57,522 bases of DNA from Prevotella sp. (GCA_022511065.1 JAFLSG010000007.1:1-57522); one strand, 5' to 3'; positions 26,708 to 37,145 are shown, counted from the first letter of the stretch. Notes: generated by a model not told the origin, from the sequence alone. Translations and numbers: made by a program.

Positions 26708-28657
26708 TTAATGGGTGATGACTAACCCACCGTTACAGGGTATCGTAACGGTTAGTTGCCGCTTCTTGTTCAGTTTCACGGAGGTCACGCTGCCCTGCAA
26801 CTGTGCATCGTCGGCATAGACATTCAGCTGCGTTCCCACCTCGAACATCGGCAGAGTGACGGTCTTTTTCACGGGCTGCGCATCGGCACTGACACCCGCC
26901 ACGTACCATTGGCTACCGCTCCGACGGGCGAAAATCACGTACTTGCCGGGATAACCGTCGATGAAACGCACCTCGTCCCACGTGGTGGGCACCTGCTTCA
27001 TGAACTCGATGGCCCATGCGGGTGCGTCGGTCAGGTTGTTGGGCGCAAGCGCGAAGTGCTGCACGGCACTCTGGAAAAGCACGGCGGTGGCAAGGGCAAA
27101 CACATCGGATGTGCGGCGCTGCGTGCCACGCTTATTATCGAAACCATAGAACTTGTTAAGTGCAGAGCCACCGAAATCCATCGAGCCGACCGTGTTACGG
27201 ATGAAAGGATGCAGACAGGCGTTGTATGCCTCGGCATCACATGAGCCTTGCGAGAAATGCAGATTCTCGGAGGCAAGCACCGCCTCGCTCGCCGCATAGT
27301 TGGGATACATGCGCTCCCATCCACGGGGCAGCGTGCAGCCGTGGAAGATGCAGAGCAGTCCGTAGTCGTTGGCATCGGCGAGGATGTCCTCGTAGAGCTG
27401 CATCGTGGTCTGCTTGTCGCCACCGAAGAAATCCACCTTGATGCCCCTTATCCCGGCGCGTTGCATCCACGCCATCTCCTCGCGGCGGATGCGTGAGTTG
27501 TTCATTTTACCGATGGGCGTCTGCGGTGCATCGTTCCACGAACCGTTGGAGTTGTACCAAAGGTAGAGGCTCACGCCCTTCTCCTTGCCGTAGCGGGCAA
27601 GCTCCTCCATCTTCTCGTAGCCTATCTGCCTGTCCCAGAACGCATCCACAAGCACGCTCTGATAACCCATCGCCGCCGAGAAGTCGATGTATCGCTTCTG
27701 CTCGTCGAAGTTGCAACTCGGGTCCATGCCGATAATCCAGCTCCACGAACCCTTTCCATAGACATATTCTTGCGAAGCCTTGTACTTCGGCTGCACGAGG
27801 TCGAAGGGCACGGTGGTCTCCACTATGTTTGCCAACGGGCCCACCGTGAGCGTGCGCCACGGGGTCTCTCCGGGCAGCGACATGGCGGGCGTGACGGAGC
27901 CGATGCCGTTGTTCTCTCCCTGTTGCGGGAATCCGAGGCGGTACGTTCCGCCCTGCTCGTTCAGCAGGCGCGAGGCGCAATAACCGCCGTCCACGCCTGT
28001 CTCGCTGATGAGCACCCACTGCTCACCCGCCGTCTTGAAGAGGCACGGGAAGGTGTAACCCTCTCCCCAACCGTTCTTGCCTGTGGCATCATCGGCAGTA
28101 TAAGGTGTCTCATAGCTCGGCGAGGTGCGTGCAAAACCGCCCATCGGCTTCGACTGGGGGCAGAGGAAGGTGGTCGTACCGTCGGGCAGACAAAAACTGC
28201 TCGCCTCGCTTTCCACCACGCAGACGCGCGTCGGGCCTTGCGGATAGAGTCGGTAGCGGAATGCCACGTCGCGGTTGGACACACGGAAGATGATATCCAT
28301 CACGTGCTTACCCTCCTGTTCGTACTGGCAAACGGCCTCCGTAGCCTCGTAATTGACGGTGCTCTGCTTGATGTTACGCAGAGAGTAAGTGTCCCTCACG
28401 GTCTGCACCGCCACATCTTTCAGTTCCAAACGACTGCTGAAGTCGCCCATGTTGGTGGTCACGCCGAGGGCGGAGGGTTTCACGAGTTCCTGCCCATCGT
28501 ATGCTACTTGGTAGTGCGGGCGGCCGTTCTGCATCGTCAGTTCCACGGCGATGCGCCCGTCGGGACTTTTCACGGTGTCCGCGAGAAGTGTCACTGCCAT
28601 GCCCATGAAGGTCAGGCAGACCATGAATGCTCTTTTCATCATATCTCTTTGGTTCAT
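26708..28657 (-). CDS. GH97 glycosidase, retaining (alpha-galactosidase-like) type
   Basis: A 649-residue secreted enzyme (signal peptide in MMKRAFMVCLTFMGMAVTLLA) of GH97, the family of SusB. It has the N-terminal beta-super-sandwich, then a (beta/alpha)8 barrel from about 290 with MDPSCNFDEQKRYIDF and LVDAFWD, and a C-terminal beta-domain. The barrel segment GIKVDFFGGDKQ carries an Asp where retaining members (alpha-galactosidase type) have their nucleophile; inverting SusB-type glucosidases lack it. I therefore predict alpha-galactosidase-like activity. The ATG overlaps the GH43 stop by 4 nt; an ATG at 28642, with AAAGAGAT just upstream, is also plausible. Confidence 0.88.
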   Translation of the reverse strand: MNQRDMMKRAFMVCLTFMGMAVTLLADTVKSPDGRIAVELTMQNGRPHYQVAYDGQELVKPSALGVTTNMGDFSSRLELKDVAVQTVRDTYSLRNIKQSTVNYEATEAVCQYEQEGKHVMDIIFRVSNRDVAFRYRLYPQGPTRVCVVESEASSFCLPDGTTTFLCPQSKPMGGFARTSPSYETPYTADDATGKNGWGEGYTFPCLFKTAGEQWVLISETGVDGGYCASRLLNEQGGTYRLGFPQQGENNGIGSVTPAMSLPGETPWRTLTVGPLANIVETTVPFDLVQPKYKASQEYVYGKGSWSWIIGMDPSCNFDEQKRYIDFSAAMGYQSVLVDAFWDRQIGYEKMEELARYGKEKGVSLYLWYNSNGSWNDAPQTPIGKMNNSRIRREEMAWMQRAGIRGIKVDFFGGDKQTTMQLYEDILADANDYGLLCIFHGCTLPRGWERMYPNYAASEAVLASENLHFSQGSCDAEAYNACLHPFIRNTVGSMDFGGSALNKFYGFDNKRGTQRRTSDVFALATAVLFQSAVQHFALAPNNLTDAPAWAIEFMKQVPTTWDEVRFIDGYPGKYVIFARRSGSQWYVAGVSADAQPVKKTVTLPMFEVGTQLNVYADDAQLQGSVTSVKLNKKRQLTVTIPCNGGLVITH

Positions 28658-30273
28658 TGTTCTTTCTTATACTTGAATTCCTCCACATCGACGTAGCCGC
28701 CCGCCTTCTTCGTAGCGTAGCAGAAAATGGCATACTTCGTACCCATGAAGAAACGGCGGTAGTCAAATATCATCTTGTAGTCAGAGCCTATCTTCGTCCA
28801 CTCCTCACCGTCAAGGCTGTAATAGAAAGTGGCGAGGTCGCGGCCTGCCATGCGTCCGCCGCTGCCTGCACGGAAGTCGCCGTCGATGCGCAGCCATATC
28901 CGCTGCTGCTGAAGCGGCACGGTCTCCACCGTCTTGGCCTTTACCTCCGTCACGCGCTTCTCCGCCTCAGTCAGGCTTACCGACTCTTCCGTCATCGTAA
29001 GCGACAACTTCTTGCCGTCCTTCCGCACGGTGAGGATGCCGGAATCGCCGTTGAACGCGGCAAGTCCAGCACGGTCGCCATCCTTCAAATGAGAGAGGTC
29101 GAGCACCACGTATGCCGAGCAACCAGGACCTTCCATGCGCTGTGTCAGCGTGTTAGGAGCCTCAAAGAGCGTCGGCACGACACGGCTTGTCTTCAAGCGG
29201 AGGCAGCCGGGGCGCTCCGTCAGCGACCATGCCTTGTCGATGGGGTTATGGTTCCATTGCCAATGGATATCTAATTTCGGACTGTCGAAATCGTCACTCA
29301 CCACGAAGGGGATATCAGGCTCGCCGGTCACCAAGCGGCGGACGCGCTGAGGCACACGCCCTTCCTCGTCGCCAAGCATCGGCCAACCGTCTATCCAACG
29401 GCAGGGCATCACCGTGAGCACACGCCCTACGCCGCCCCTATCCTGGAAGATAATGCCGTACCAGTCGCCATCCTTTGAATCGACAATCGTGCCCTGCCCC
29501 ACGTAGGGGAAGCCACCGAAGTCGGATTCCAGTATCACCTGCTTCTCGTAAGGGCCGTGTATGTCGTCGGCACGATAGCACACCTCACGGCGATGACGGC
29601 CGGGAGCCCATACGTGGGAAATCATCAGCAGGTAGTATTTGCCGTTGTGCTTAATCATGCGGCTACCCTCAAGCAGTCCCGTCTCGTCGGCCTCACGCTC
29701 GAACAACTTGGTCTCCGAGCCTTCGATGACATCGGAGAGGTCGGGCTTCAGTTCGACCATCTCGCCCGTGCCATAGACCACATACACCCGTCCGTCGTCA
29801 TCAAAGAACAGCGAGGCATCGTGGAAATGGCGGAAGCGCGACACGAGCGTCCACTCCGTCGTGGGGTCTTCCGTGCTGTAAATGTAGGTATCACCCATCG
29901 CACTCATCTCATTGGGGGCGAAAAGCACGTAGAACTTACCATCGTGGTACTTGAGCGAAGTAGCCCATTGACCGCGCCCATAGACCGTTCCCTGCTGCAT
30001 ATCATACTTTGGGGAGTCGGTCAGCCGGTCATATACATAGCTGATGGTCTCCCAGTTTGCCAAGTCCTTCGACCGCATGATAGGCGCGCCCGGCATGAGG
30101 TGCATCGTGGTTGATACGAGGTAGAAGTAGTCGCCCACTCGGATAACATCGGGGTCGGGCACATCCGACCACAGCATCGGGTTATTGACGAAACATCCGT
30201 CGTCTTTCGGTTGCCCGACGGACAGCAGCGTGCCTGCCAACAAGAGCGAGGCAAGGAATGCAAGTCTTTTCAT
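28654..30273 (-). CDS. GH43 arabinofuranosidase/xylosidase-like enzyme
   Basis: A 539-residue secreted protein (signal peptide about 1-20). The five-bladed propeller of GH43 spans about 28-320, with the catalytic triad visible: Asp in SDVPDPDVIR (base), Asp in FHDASLFF (pKa modulator) and Glu in TGLLEGSRM (acid). A C-terminal beta-sandwich (about 330-539) closes the active site in related beta-xylosidases and arabinofuranosidases. It looks closest to the subfamily found in xyloglucan loci (GH43_12), from memory only. It forms an operon with GH97, with its own -7 box. Confidence 0.87.
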   Translation of the reverse strand: MKRLAFLASLLLAGTLLSVGQPKDDGCFVNNPMLWSDVPDPDVIRVGDYFYLVSTTMHLMPGAPIMRSKDLANWETISYVYDRLTDSPKYDMQQGTVYGRGQWATSLKYHDGKFYVLFAPNEMSAMGDTYIYSTEDPTTEWTLVSRFRHFHDASLFFDDDGRVYVVYGTGEMVELKPDLSDVIEGSETKLFEREADETGLLEGSRMIKHNGKYYLLMISHVWAPGRHRREVCYRADDIHGPYEKQVILESDFGGFPYVGQGTIVDSKDGDWYGIIFQDRGGVGRVLTVMPCRWIDGWPMLGDEEGRVPQRVRRLVTGEPDIPFVVSDDFDSPKLDIHWQWNHNPIDKAWSLTERPGCLRLKTSRVVPTLFEAPNTLTQRMEGPGCSAYVVLDLSHLKDGDRAGLAAFNGDSGILTVRKDGKKLSLTMTEESVSLTEAEKRVTEVKAKTVETVPLQQQRIWLRIDGDFRAGSGGRMAGRDLATFYYSLDGEEWTKIGSDYKMIFDYRRFFMGTKYAIFCYATKKAGGYVDVEEFKYKKEQ

Positions 30274-30299
30274 TATTCACGTTATTGGTTTAACGGATG

Positions 30300-30307
30300 C
30301 AAAGATA
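30300..30307 (-). promoter_or_regulatory. -7 box of GH43-GH97 operon
   Basis: TATCTTTG on the - strand, 26 nt before the GH43 ATG and just past the terminator of the GH31-GH95 operon, so the four glycosidase genes are two transcripts. Confidence 0.55.
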
Positions 30308-30323
30308 CGGAGAATCCTCTGAA

Positions 30324-30374
30324 AAACGCCCGGGCGGCTGTTACACAAACTTTCGCGTGTGTAACAACCGCCCG
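30324..30374 (-). terminator. terminator after GH95
   Basis: CGGGCGG-c-TGTTACACA (30331-30347) pairs with TGTGTAACA-a-CCGCCCG (30358-30374), 16 pairs with one internal mismatch. A T-run follows on the - strand. It lies about 60 nt past the GH95 stop. Confidence 0.75.
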
Positions 30375-30434
30375 TATGAACTGGCTTTTACCGCAAGGAG
30401 CATCCGCTTTCAGCGGAGGAACGGGGTGCTTCCG

Positions 30435-32873
30435 TCAAAGCGTCGTAAAGCTGTAAATCTCCCCTGCCCTCGTTTCCACGTCGTACTCATAGACTTTGCG
30501 GACAGGCAAGAGGTCGAAGGAGGTCAGCTCCGCCGACTTCAACGGTTCCCGAATATCTGCGGAGGACAGCAAAGCATTGGGGCATTCGCCCGTGGCGGGC
30601 TTCAGTCCTTCGCCCTTCAACGGCACGTATGAGCGCAGACGGAGCGTGCCGCCAATCGAGGACTTGACTGTGGCAGACTGCAAAGTGCCGCCGCTCCACG
30701 CCATATCAATGGTGAAACCGCCGCGCGCCTGCAAGCCTTTCACCGCTCCCTCTGCCCAAGCATCGGGCAGGGCGGGCAGCAGATGGACGGCTCCGTCATG
30801 GCTTTGGAGGAGCATCTCACACACGCCGGCAGCACAACCGAAGTTGCCGTCAATCTGGAAAGGCGGGTGTGCGTCGAAGAGATTGGGGTATGTGCGGCCA
30901 TTAGGATAGTCCTTCGCCTTGCTGTCGTCGGGCAGCAGATGGAGCATATTGCGGATAATCTGGAAGGCGTGGTTGCCGTCGAGCATGCGCGCCCAGAAGT
31001 TAATCTTCCACCCGAGGCTCCAGCCCGTGGCCATATCACCGCGCTGCCGCAGCGTATTGGAGGCTGCCGTGAACAGTTCGGGATGGCGATAGGGAGAAAT
31101 CTGATTCGAGGGATAAAGCCCATAGAGGTGGGAGATATGGCGGTGCTCATCCGTCGGGTCATCGGCATCAATGAGCCATTCCTGCAACTGGCCATAGCGT
31201 CCAATCTGCATCGGCGGCAGTTTGGAGAGGGCTGCACGATAAGCAGCAAGTGAGGCTTCGTCGCGACCGAGTGCCTGTGCAGCCTGCAACACGCTGGTAA
31301 GGGCATCGAACACAATCTGATTGTCCATCGTAGAACCGGCGGTGACATTCGTTCCCTTGCCCTGCGGCCCGTGCTCGGGCGACACCGTGGGCACGGTCAT
31401 CAGCCATCCATAGCGGGGATGCTCCTGCATATAGGCGAGCAAAAAGTCTGCCGCGCCCTTGAGCACATCGTAGTAATCAGCAAGGAACTGCTTGTCGCCC
31501 GTGAAGAGATAGTGCTGCCAGATGTGCGTGGCGAGCCAGGCACCGCCCGTGGGGAAGATGCCCCACTGCGTGCCATCGACGGGCCCTGCGATGCGCCAGA
31601 GGTCGGTATTGTGATGCGCCATCCATCCCCCGCAGCCATATAGTTGCTGCGCCGTCAGCGCACCCGTCTTGCTCAAGTCGCGAATCATGCTGAACAAAGG
31701 CTGCTGCGTCTCGGCAAGATTGCCCACAAGGGCGGGCCAATAGTTCATCTCGGCATTGATGTTGATGGTGTATTTGGAATCCCACGGGGCATTCATCTTA
31801 TCGTTCCACACGCCTTGCAGATTGGCGGGCTGACCGCCTGGCTGTGACGAAGAGATCAGCAGGTAGCGCCCATACTGCATCATCAGGGATACCATATCCA
31901 TATCATTGCCCTCGGCGAATGCCGACAGGCGCTTGTCGGTGGGCAGTCCGGAGTTCGCTGATTTCGGCAACGTGAGCGTCACGCGGTCATATTGCTCGCG
32001 GTATTTTTTGAGATGGTCAGCGAGCAATTGGTCGTATGACTTCGCCTGAACAGCCGTCAAAGAGCGCGCATTCCGCTCGGTAGGATTGCCGCTGACATTC
32101 TGATAATCAATGTAATTGGTGGCAGCGACAATATAGAGTGTGGCGGTGGTAGCCTTCACGACACTAAGGCTCTTCGCTCCCTCCACCACTTCGCCGTCTG
32201 CCGACACCTGCACGCGACACTCTGCCGTCAATGCGCCAGGCACACCTTCTTGCTCCACATTGTGTATGGTGGCTATCAATTGATGATTCGCCACCGTCTG
32301 TTCCGACTCCAACGGACAGTCATAAGCCACGTTGAAGGTCAGTGCGCCAGCCTTGCTTGCCGTGATGCGGACGATGATGGCATTGTCTGCCTGCGAGGCA
32401 AAAACCGTGCGCTCGTAGGTCACGCCGCCCGTCGTATAGCGGGTGGTCGTCAAGGCGTTGCCGAGATTTAACTCGCGGCGATAGTCGGACACGGAAGAAA
32501 CATTATCAAACGAGAGTTTCAAACTTGCCATAGGCAGATAGCGCATGCCGTGAGGGCCTTTGATGAAATACTTGTCGAGCAGGGCGTGCGCCTCTTTCTC
32601 CTTGTCGGCAAAAATCAGGCGGCGCACCTCGTCTAAATGCTCCTTTGCCTCGGTGCTGTTGTTATTGTAAGGGCCGCCCGACCAGAACGTCTCTTCATTC
32701 AACTGGATTTCCTCCACGCTTGTGCCGCCATAGACCATTGCTCCTAAGTGGGAGTTGCCGACGGGCAGCGCCTCCAACCAGTGCGTAGCGGGGGCATCGT
32801 ACCAAAGTTTATGCTCCTGTGCCGATGCAATCAGCGAAAGACAGGCAAGGCACGCGATGAAAATCTTCTTCAT
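30435..32873 (-). CDS. GH95 alpha-L-fucosidase/galactosidase family enzyme
   Basis: An 812-residue secreted glycosidase (signal peptide [19 protein letters not shown]). GH95 enzymes are inverting and remove terminal alpha-1,2-L-fucose or alpha-L-galactose, for instance from xyloglucan. The N-terminal domain has the family start [23 protein letters not shown] and [11 protein letters not shown]. The (alpha/alpha)6 barrel contains [15 protein letters not shown] with the conserved Asn/Glu region and [15 protein letters not shown] near the end. The long frame to 33044 is a false extension into the GH31 gene. It is cotranscribed with GH31, 20 nt downstream. Confidence 0.9.
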   Translation of the reverse strand: MKKIFIACLACLSLIASAQEHKLWYDAPATHWLEALPVGNSHLGAMVYGGTSVEEIQLNEETFWSGGPYNNNSTEAKEHLDEVRRLIFADKEKEAHALLDKYFIKGPHGMRYLPMASLKLSFDNVSSVSDYRRELNLGNALTTTRYTTGGVTYERTVFASQADNAIIVRITASKAGALTFNVAYDCPLESEQTVANHQLIATIHNVEQEGVPGALTAECRVQVSADGEVVEGAKSLSVVKATTATLYIVAATNYIDYQNVSGNPTERNARSLTAVQAKSYDQLLADHLKKYREQYDRVTLTLPKSANSGLPTDKRLSAFAEGNDMDMVSLMMQYGRYLLISSSQPGGQPANLQGVWNDKMNAPWDSKYTININAEMNYWPALVGNLAETQQPLFSMIRDLSKTGALTAQQLYGCGGWMAHHNTDLWRIAGPVDGTQWGIFPTGGAWLATHIWQHYLFTGDKQFLADYYDVLKGAADFLLAYMQEHPRYGWLMTVPTVSPEHGPQGKGTNVTAGSTMDNQIVFDALTSVLQAAQALGRDEASLAAYRAALSKLPPMQIGRYGQLQEWLIDADDPTDEHRHISHLYGLYPSNQISPYRHPELFTAASNTLRQRGDMATGWSLGWKINFWARMLDGNHAFQIIRNMLHLLPDDSKAKDYPNGRTYPNLFDAHPPFQIDGNFGCAAGVCEMLLQSHDGAVHLLPALPDAWAEGAVKGLQARGGFTIDMAWSGGTLQSATVKSSIGGTLRLRSYVPLKGEGLKPATGECPNALLSSADIREPLKSAELTSFDLLPVRKVYEYDVETRAGEIYSFTTL

Positions 32874-32893
32874 AGACTTGCTGGAATGTATGA

Positions 32894-35302
32894 TTATAAA
32901 TTTACTTTCAGTTCGCTGCCATTGTAATCTACCGTCTGCAAAGTGCCGTCGGGCAGTACGATGGTGAATTTCCTTTCGGTCAGCATACCGGGATATGTGC
33001 CTTGGCGCGTGCCGATGGTCAGCGTGCGGCGGGCATTGTCCCAATGGAACGGGATGGTGGCATAGACACCCTTCTCGTAGTTGTAGTTGTCGCCTTCATC
33101 CTCGTAAAGGGTGAAAGAGCCGTCAGCACCGGGATAGATGCGGACTTCAAGATTGTCCCACGCCTTCTGCCCAACATACTCCATCTCCGGTCCTAAGGGC
33201 AAAATGCTACCGGCGCGGACGAACATCGGCACGCGGTTGAACGCCGTTTGCAAAGTGACCGTCTGCCCGCCCTTATAGCGTTTCGCCGTCCAGAAGTCAT
33301 ACCAATCAGTGCCTTTCGGCAAGTATTTCGTAGTGGTCTTACTTGCGGTGAAGTCGGCAGTAGCATCCTTACCGTCGGTCTGGGCTTCCTTCTTGTCCCA
33401 TCCCGTCATCGCATCTTCCTTGATAATCTGCTCCTCCGTGTATTGAGCCTCCACGATGGGAGCAGCCAAAATAGCGCGACCGAACATAAACTCATCGGTC
33501 ATATCCCACACATTCCTGTCTTGCGCAAAGTCGCTGAACAGGGGACGGAGGTAACTCTCGTTGTTGCTTGTCACCTGCCAGGCGGTACTATATAAATAAG
33601 GTATCAGGCGGTAACGGAGGCGGATGGCTTGCTCAATAGCATTATAGACAGGCTCGCCCTGCTTGCCGAACTGCCATATCTCGCGGGGCGCATCGGCTCC
33701 GTGGCTGCGGAAGACAGGACAAAAGAGGGCGTATTGCATCCAACGCACGTAGAGTTCCTGGAACTGCGGGTTGCGCGGAGCAGAGCCGCTGCCCTTCGTA
33801 TTGTAAGCCCCACAGAAGAAACCACCGATATCAGTATTGAAGTTCGGGTTGCCCGTGAGCGAGAAACTCAGCCCCACGGGCACTTGTTTGCGGAGCATAT
33901 CCCACGAGGAAGCCACGTCGCCGCTCCACATATTCGAGCCGTAATGCTGCTGGCCGGCAAAGGCAGAACGCGTCATAATGAACACACGCTTGTCGCTCCC
34001 CACCTTGCGCTGACTGCCATAGACTCCCTTGACGGTCTCAAGCGGGAAGGCATTGCGCAGCGAGCGCCACGTGCCACCCTCTCCCGCCTTGTGCTCATAG
34101 TCGGCCTCCGTCGGATTAAAGAAGTCGGGATCGGTAGAGTCCATCCACCAAGCATCCACGCCATAATCATAGAGTCTCTTCAGATTCTGCCAATAAATAT
34201 CCCGCGCCTCCTGACTGAAAGCATCATAGACACGCACGCCGGAGGGATAATCCCTGCGCGGAGGCCATATATGCGACAGTCCGCTCTGCGGCCAAGTCTC
34301 AAAATCGAATAGCAGTCCCTTCTCGTCAAGTTGCTTATATGCCTTCGTCATTGGGCCGAAACTAGCCCAGATGGATATCATGAAGTGGGCATTCAGCGCA
34401 TGCGACTTGTCTATCAACTGCTTGCCATCAACAAAATCCTCACTCAGGAAATCCATCGCATTCCACAGATAGTTGTTGCCCCAATACTGCCAGTCCTGAA
34501 TGATACCATCGAGGGGCACGCCCAAACGACGATATTCCTCCACGATGCCCAAAGTCTCCTTGGAGGTTTTGTAACGCTCCTTCGACTGCCAATAGCCGTA
34601 AGTCCATAGCGGGAACATCGGAACATCGCCGGAAAGATGACGCATCTGCGCAATCACACCATCGGCAGAACCGCCCAACATAAAGTAATAATCCACACAA
34701 TCACCCACTTGCGACGAAAGGCTCATGCCCTGTGCATCATCATCAAACTGCGTCGGAGCGTAGTTGTCCCAAAAGAGTCCCCATCCTTTGACAGACTGAA
34801 TCACATTCTGAAAGTCCTCCAAGTTCGACTGCTCCATCAGGATATGCGTGCCGCGCCGGTTCATCTTTCCGTTCTGAACAGTACCCAAGCCATAGATGGC
34901 CTCATCCTTGTCAAGTACGAAAGTCTGCGTCACCTTATAGGCTCCCGCCTGCGGATTCTTGGTAACCGGCTCAAAGTTCGCCCCTTTCTCCCGCAGCATC
35001 ACACGCCCTTTACTATCCGAAAAAGTAAGATTCCCTGATTTCGCATCCACCTTGACGGTCAGCGCATCGCTCGACACGGCGTTTCCTTTCTGCACGACCG
35101 GCACCTCATCAGGCTTGGCAATCACCACCAAACTCTCCTTGGCATACTGATGTCCCACTGGTGCTTTCACCACGTGAACAATAGAAGGAGTATAAAACTC
35201 CACCTTCACTTGGTGTTGCCCGACTTGCACCTGCATCGGGTTCTGTGCAGTTGCAACGATTGTCACGCAAAGCAAGAACGCAATTAGCAATTTTCTGTTC
35301 AT
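32894..35302 (-). CDS. GH31 alpha-xylosidase-like enzyme
   Basis: An 802-residue secreted enzyme (signal peptide about 1-19). The GH31 barrel has the nucleophile Asp in [11 protein letters not shown] (about residue 388) and the acid/base region [10 protein letters not shown]. Upstream, [10 protein letters not shown] and IIQDWQYWG are typical of alpha-xylosidases from Bacteroidetes xyloglucan loci. After the barrel comes [16 protein letters not shown] and a DUF5110-like C-terminal beta domain. It leads the GH31-GH95 operon. No SusC/D lies beside these genes, so they probably act on oligosaccharides imported or released by other loci. Confidence 0.88.
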   Translation of the reverse strand: MNRKLLIAFLLCVTIVATAQNPMQVQVGQHQVKVEFYTPSIVHVVKAPVGHQYAKESLVVIAKPDEVPVVQKGNAVSSDALTVKVDAKSGNLTFSDSKGRVMLREKGANFEPVTKNPQAGAYKVTQTFVLDKDEAIYGLGTVQNGKMNRRGTHILMEQSNLEDFQNVIQSVKGWGLFWDNYAPTQFDDDAQGMSLSSQVGDCVDYYFMLGGSADGVIAQMRHLSGDVPMFPLWTYGYWQSKERYKTSKETLGIVEEYRRLGVPLDGIIQDWQYWGNNYLWNAMDFLSEDFVDGKQLIDKSHALNAHFMISIWASFGPMTKAYKQLDEKGLLFDFETWPQSGLSHIWPPRRDYPSGVRVYDAFSQEARDIYWQNLKRLYDYGVDAWWMDSTDPDFFNPTEADYEHKAGEGGTWRSLRNAFPLETVKGVYGSQRKVGSDKRVFIMTRSAFAGQQHYGSNMWSGDVASSWDMLRKQVPVGLSFSLTGNPNFNTDIGGFFCGAYNTKGSGSAPRNPQFQELYVRWMQYALFCPVFRSHGADAPREIWQFGKQGEPVYNAIEQAIRLRYRLIPYLYSTAWQVTSNNESYLRPLFSDFAQDRNVWDMTDEFMFGRAILAAPIVEAQYTEEQIIKEDAMTGWDKKEAQTDGKDATADFTASKTTTKYLPKGTDWYDFWTAKRYKGGQTVTLQTAFNRVPMFVRAGSILPLGPEMEYVGQKAWDNLEVRIYPGADGSFTLYEDEGDNYNYEKGVYATIPFHWDNARRTLTIGTRQGTYPGMLTERKFTIVLPDGTLQTVDYNGSELKVNL

Positions 35303-35336
35303 GTTTCTTAATGATTAGGAATTAGTTATTCGGATG

Positions 35337-35344
35337 CAAAGTTA
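35337..35344 (-). promoter_or_regulatory. -7 box of GH31-GH95 operon
   Basis: TAACTTTG on the - strand, 34 nt before the GH31 ATG. No correctly spaced -33 box was seen. Confidence 0.5.
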
Positions 35345-35391
35345 TGTAAAACATACGAGAAAAAGGAACATTATATTATATATTTGACTAT

Positions 35392-35433
35392 AAAAAACGG
35401 ATGTTCCATGAGTTCAAACTCAAAGAACATCCG
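35392..35433 (-). terminator. terminator after ino1
   Basis: CGGATGTTC (35398-35406) pairs with GAACATCCG (35425-35433), with an inner GAGTT/AACTC pair. On the - strand it is followed by TTTTTT. It lies 30 nt past the ino1 stop. Confidence 0.8.
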
Positions 35434-35463
35434 CCTCTATGCGAAATAAAATGAGTGTATACT

Positions 35464-36792
35464 TTAATCGATTTCTTCGTCAGCCTCGTAGCCGCCCATC
35501 TCGCGAATGGCGTTCTTCAGCATCGTGTATTGCTGATAGAGGTTGTTTACAGGCTCCTCGCCCTGCGTGTAGTCGTGCATCGGGCTCTTCAGGAAGAAAC
35601 TGAGGAAACGCTGCGTGCCGTAACGGCCTGCGCGGGCAGCGAGGTCGGAAAGCAGACAGAGGTCAAGGCAAAGCGGAGCAGCGAGGATGGAGTCGCGGCA
35701 GAGGAAGTTGATCTTGATCTGCATCGGATAGCCCATCCAACCAAAGATGTCAATATTGTCCCATCCCTCCTTGTTGTCGTTGCGGGGAGGATAGTAGTTG
35801 ATGCGCACCTTATGATAATACTGCGTGTCCTCATCGTTGCCGTGTCCATAGAGGTCTGGCTGCAACTCGGGCTTCAGGATAGTCTCTAAAGTAGAGAGCT
35901 TTGACACTTCCTTGGTGCGGAAATTTGCAGGCTCGTCGAGTACCAATCCATCGCGATTGCCGAGGATGTTGGTGGAGAACCAGCCGCTCAAGCCGAGGCT
36001 GCGCACACCGATAATCGGGGCGAAACCACTCTTCACGAGCGTCTGACCAGTCTTGAAGTCCTTGCCGGCGATTGGCATACGCGTCTTTTCAGCAAGTTCC
36101 CACATAGCAGGGATATCCACGGTTGTGTTCGGCGCACCCATAATGAACGGTGCTCCTTCTGTGAGTGCGGCGTAAGCATAGCACATAGAGGGAGCAATAT
36201 GCTCGCGGTCATCTGCCTTCATTGCTGCCTCAAGGTCAGCCAGAGTGCCGTGTACTTTTTTATCAACAGGCACGTAAATCTCCGTGCTTGCAGCCCAGAG
36301 CACGACAATGCGCTCTACACCTTTCTCCTGCTTGAACTTGCGGATGTCCTCACGCAGCGCCTCTACCATCTCCCAACGTGTCAGACCTGTCTTCACATTG
36401 TCGCCGTCAAGACGCTTGGCATAGTTCTTGTCGAAGGCCGCAGCCATCGGCACAATCTGTTCCAACTCTTCACGCACAGGTTCGATGTCCTTTTCCTTCA
36501 GTACCTCTGCGTACATTGCAGCCTGATAGGCGTTCTGCGGATATACATCCCAGCAGCCGAACACGATGTCATTAAGCCCAGCAAGAGGAACAATCTCACC
36601 AACAGGGAGATATTTCTTGTCAGCGCCCTGACCTACACGGATTTTGTCGTACTGTGTCATTGAACCAACAGGCTTGGCTAATCCCTTGCGGGCCATCAGC
36701 ACACCTGTCATAAAGGTGGTGGATACTGCTCCGCAGCCCACTACCAGAATTCCCAATTTACCATTGGCTGGTTTCACGGTTGTTTGTTCCAT
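35464..36792 (-). CDS. ino1: myo-inositol-1-phosphate synthase
   Basis: Converts glucose-6-phosphate to inositol-3-phosphate with NAD; in Bacteroides the product feeds inositol lipids and sphingolipids. The 442-residue product has the NAD-binding ILVVGCGAVSTTFMTG near the N-terminus, VVLWAASTE, FIMGAPNTTVDIPA and the catalytic-type GKDFKTGQTLVKS with its Lys residues, then LSGWFSTNILGN and the C-terminal domain. It is shorter than eukaryotic MIPS and fits the prokaryotic/Bacteroidetes form. No inositol-lipid synthesis gene (phosphatase, PIP synthase) is adjacent. It is divergent from the trp leader; I could not find its promoter. Confidence 0.94.
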   Translation of the reverse strand: MEQTTVKPANGKLGILVVGCGAVSTTFMTGVLMARKGLAKPVGSMTQYDKIRVGQGADKKYLPVGEIVPLAGLNDIVFGCWDVYPQNAYQAAMYAEVLKEKDIEPVREELEQIVPMAAAFDKNYAKRLDGDNVKTGLTRWEMVEALREDIRKFKQEKGVERIVVLWAASTEIYVPVDKKVHGTLADLEAAMKADDREHIAPSMCYAYAALTEGAPFIMGAPNTTVDIPAMWELAEKTRMPIAGKDFKTGQTLVKSGFAPIIGVRSLGLSGWFSTNILGNRDGLVLDEPANFRTKEVSKLSTLETILKPELQPDLYGHGNDEDTQYYHKVRINYYPPRNDNKEGWDNIDIFGWMGYPMQIKINFLCRDSILAAPLCLDLCLLSDLAARAGRYGTQRFLSFFLKSPMHDYTQGEEPVNNLYQQYTMLKNAIREMGGYEADEEID

Positions 36793-36932
36793 TCCGATTT
36801 ATATATTTTTATTAAAATTTTAGTTTCAACTTGCAAAATTGCATAAAATATCTGAAATACAAGCAAAAAACTTGTTTTATTTTAGAAGTTTTAGCACTAT
36901 CCGCTATAATCTTTCAAAAAATCCGCAAAAAG

Positions 36933-36964
36933 TTTGCAGGAAATCAGAATTATGCTTACTTTTG
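36933..36964 (+). promoter_or_regulatory. promoter of the trp operon
   Basis: TTTG (36933-36936), 20 bp, TACTTTTG (36957-36964): a full match to the Bacteroidetes consensus. Transcription would begin close to 36970, only a few nt before the leader peptide. Confidence 0.8.
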
Positions 36965-36972
36965 CAACCGTT

Positions 36973-37023
36973 ATGAAGACAATGAACAACATTTGGTGGT
37001 GGCGCAGCTCGAGATCGAAATAG
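36973..37023 (+). CDS. trpL: trp operon leader peptide
   Basis: A 16-codon reading frame, MKTMNNIWWWRSSRSK, too short for ordinary gene calling. It contains three consecutive Trp codons (36994-37002) between a strong promoter and the trp operon, the hallmark of a ribosome-sensing leader peptide. If transcription starts near 36970 the second ATG (36982, MNNIWWW) may be the real start. Its stop codon TAG directly abuts the antiterminator segment, so a ribosome finishing the peptide would mask that segment. Confidence 0.85.
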   Translation: MKTMNNIWWWRSSRSK

Positions 37024-37090
37024 TCGCGAGGCACATTGCCGTATATGACCGATATAAAAGAGGCTCGTCGCGACTGCGGCGAGTTTTTTT
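37022..37090 (+). promoter_or_regulatory. trp attenuator (antiterminator/terminator)
   Basis: The terminator is CTCGTCGC (37064-37071) paired with GCGGCGAG (37076-37083), 8 bp with one G-T pair and loop GACT, then seven Ts (37084-37090). The competing segment AGTCGCGA (37022-37029) is an exact complement of TCGCGACT (37068-37075), which covers half of the terminator arm and its loop. A ribosome stalled at the Trp codons would leave this segment free to block termination. This matches ribosome-mediated attenuation; a Bacteroidetes trp leader motif (Bacteroid-trp) has been described. Confidence 0.85.
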
Positions 37091-37145
37091 GTTAACAACG
37101 GGAATCGTGTGACAGACATTAACGAAAATCAGAAAGAAGAAAGAT

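Noticed and set aside
32874..33044. Extended N-terminus of the GH95 enzyme
   Set aside because: It runs into the upstream GH31 gene and precedes a clear signal peptide starting at 32873.
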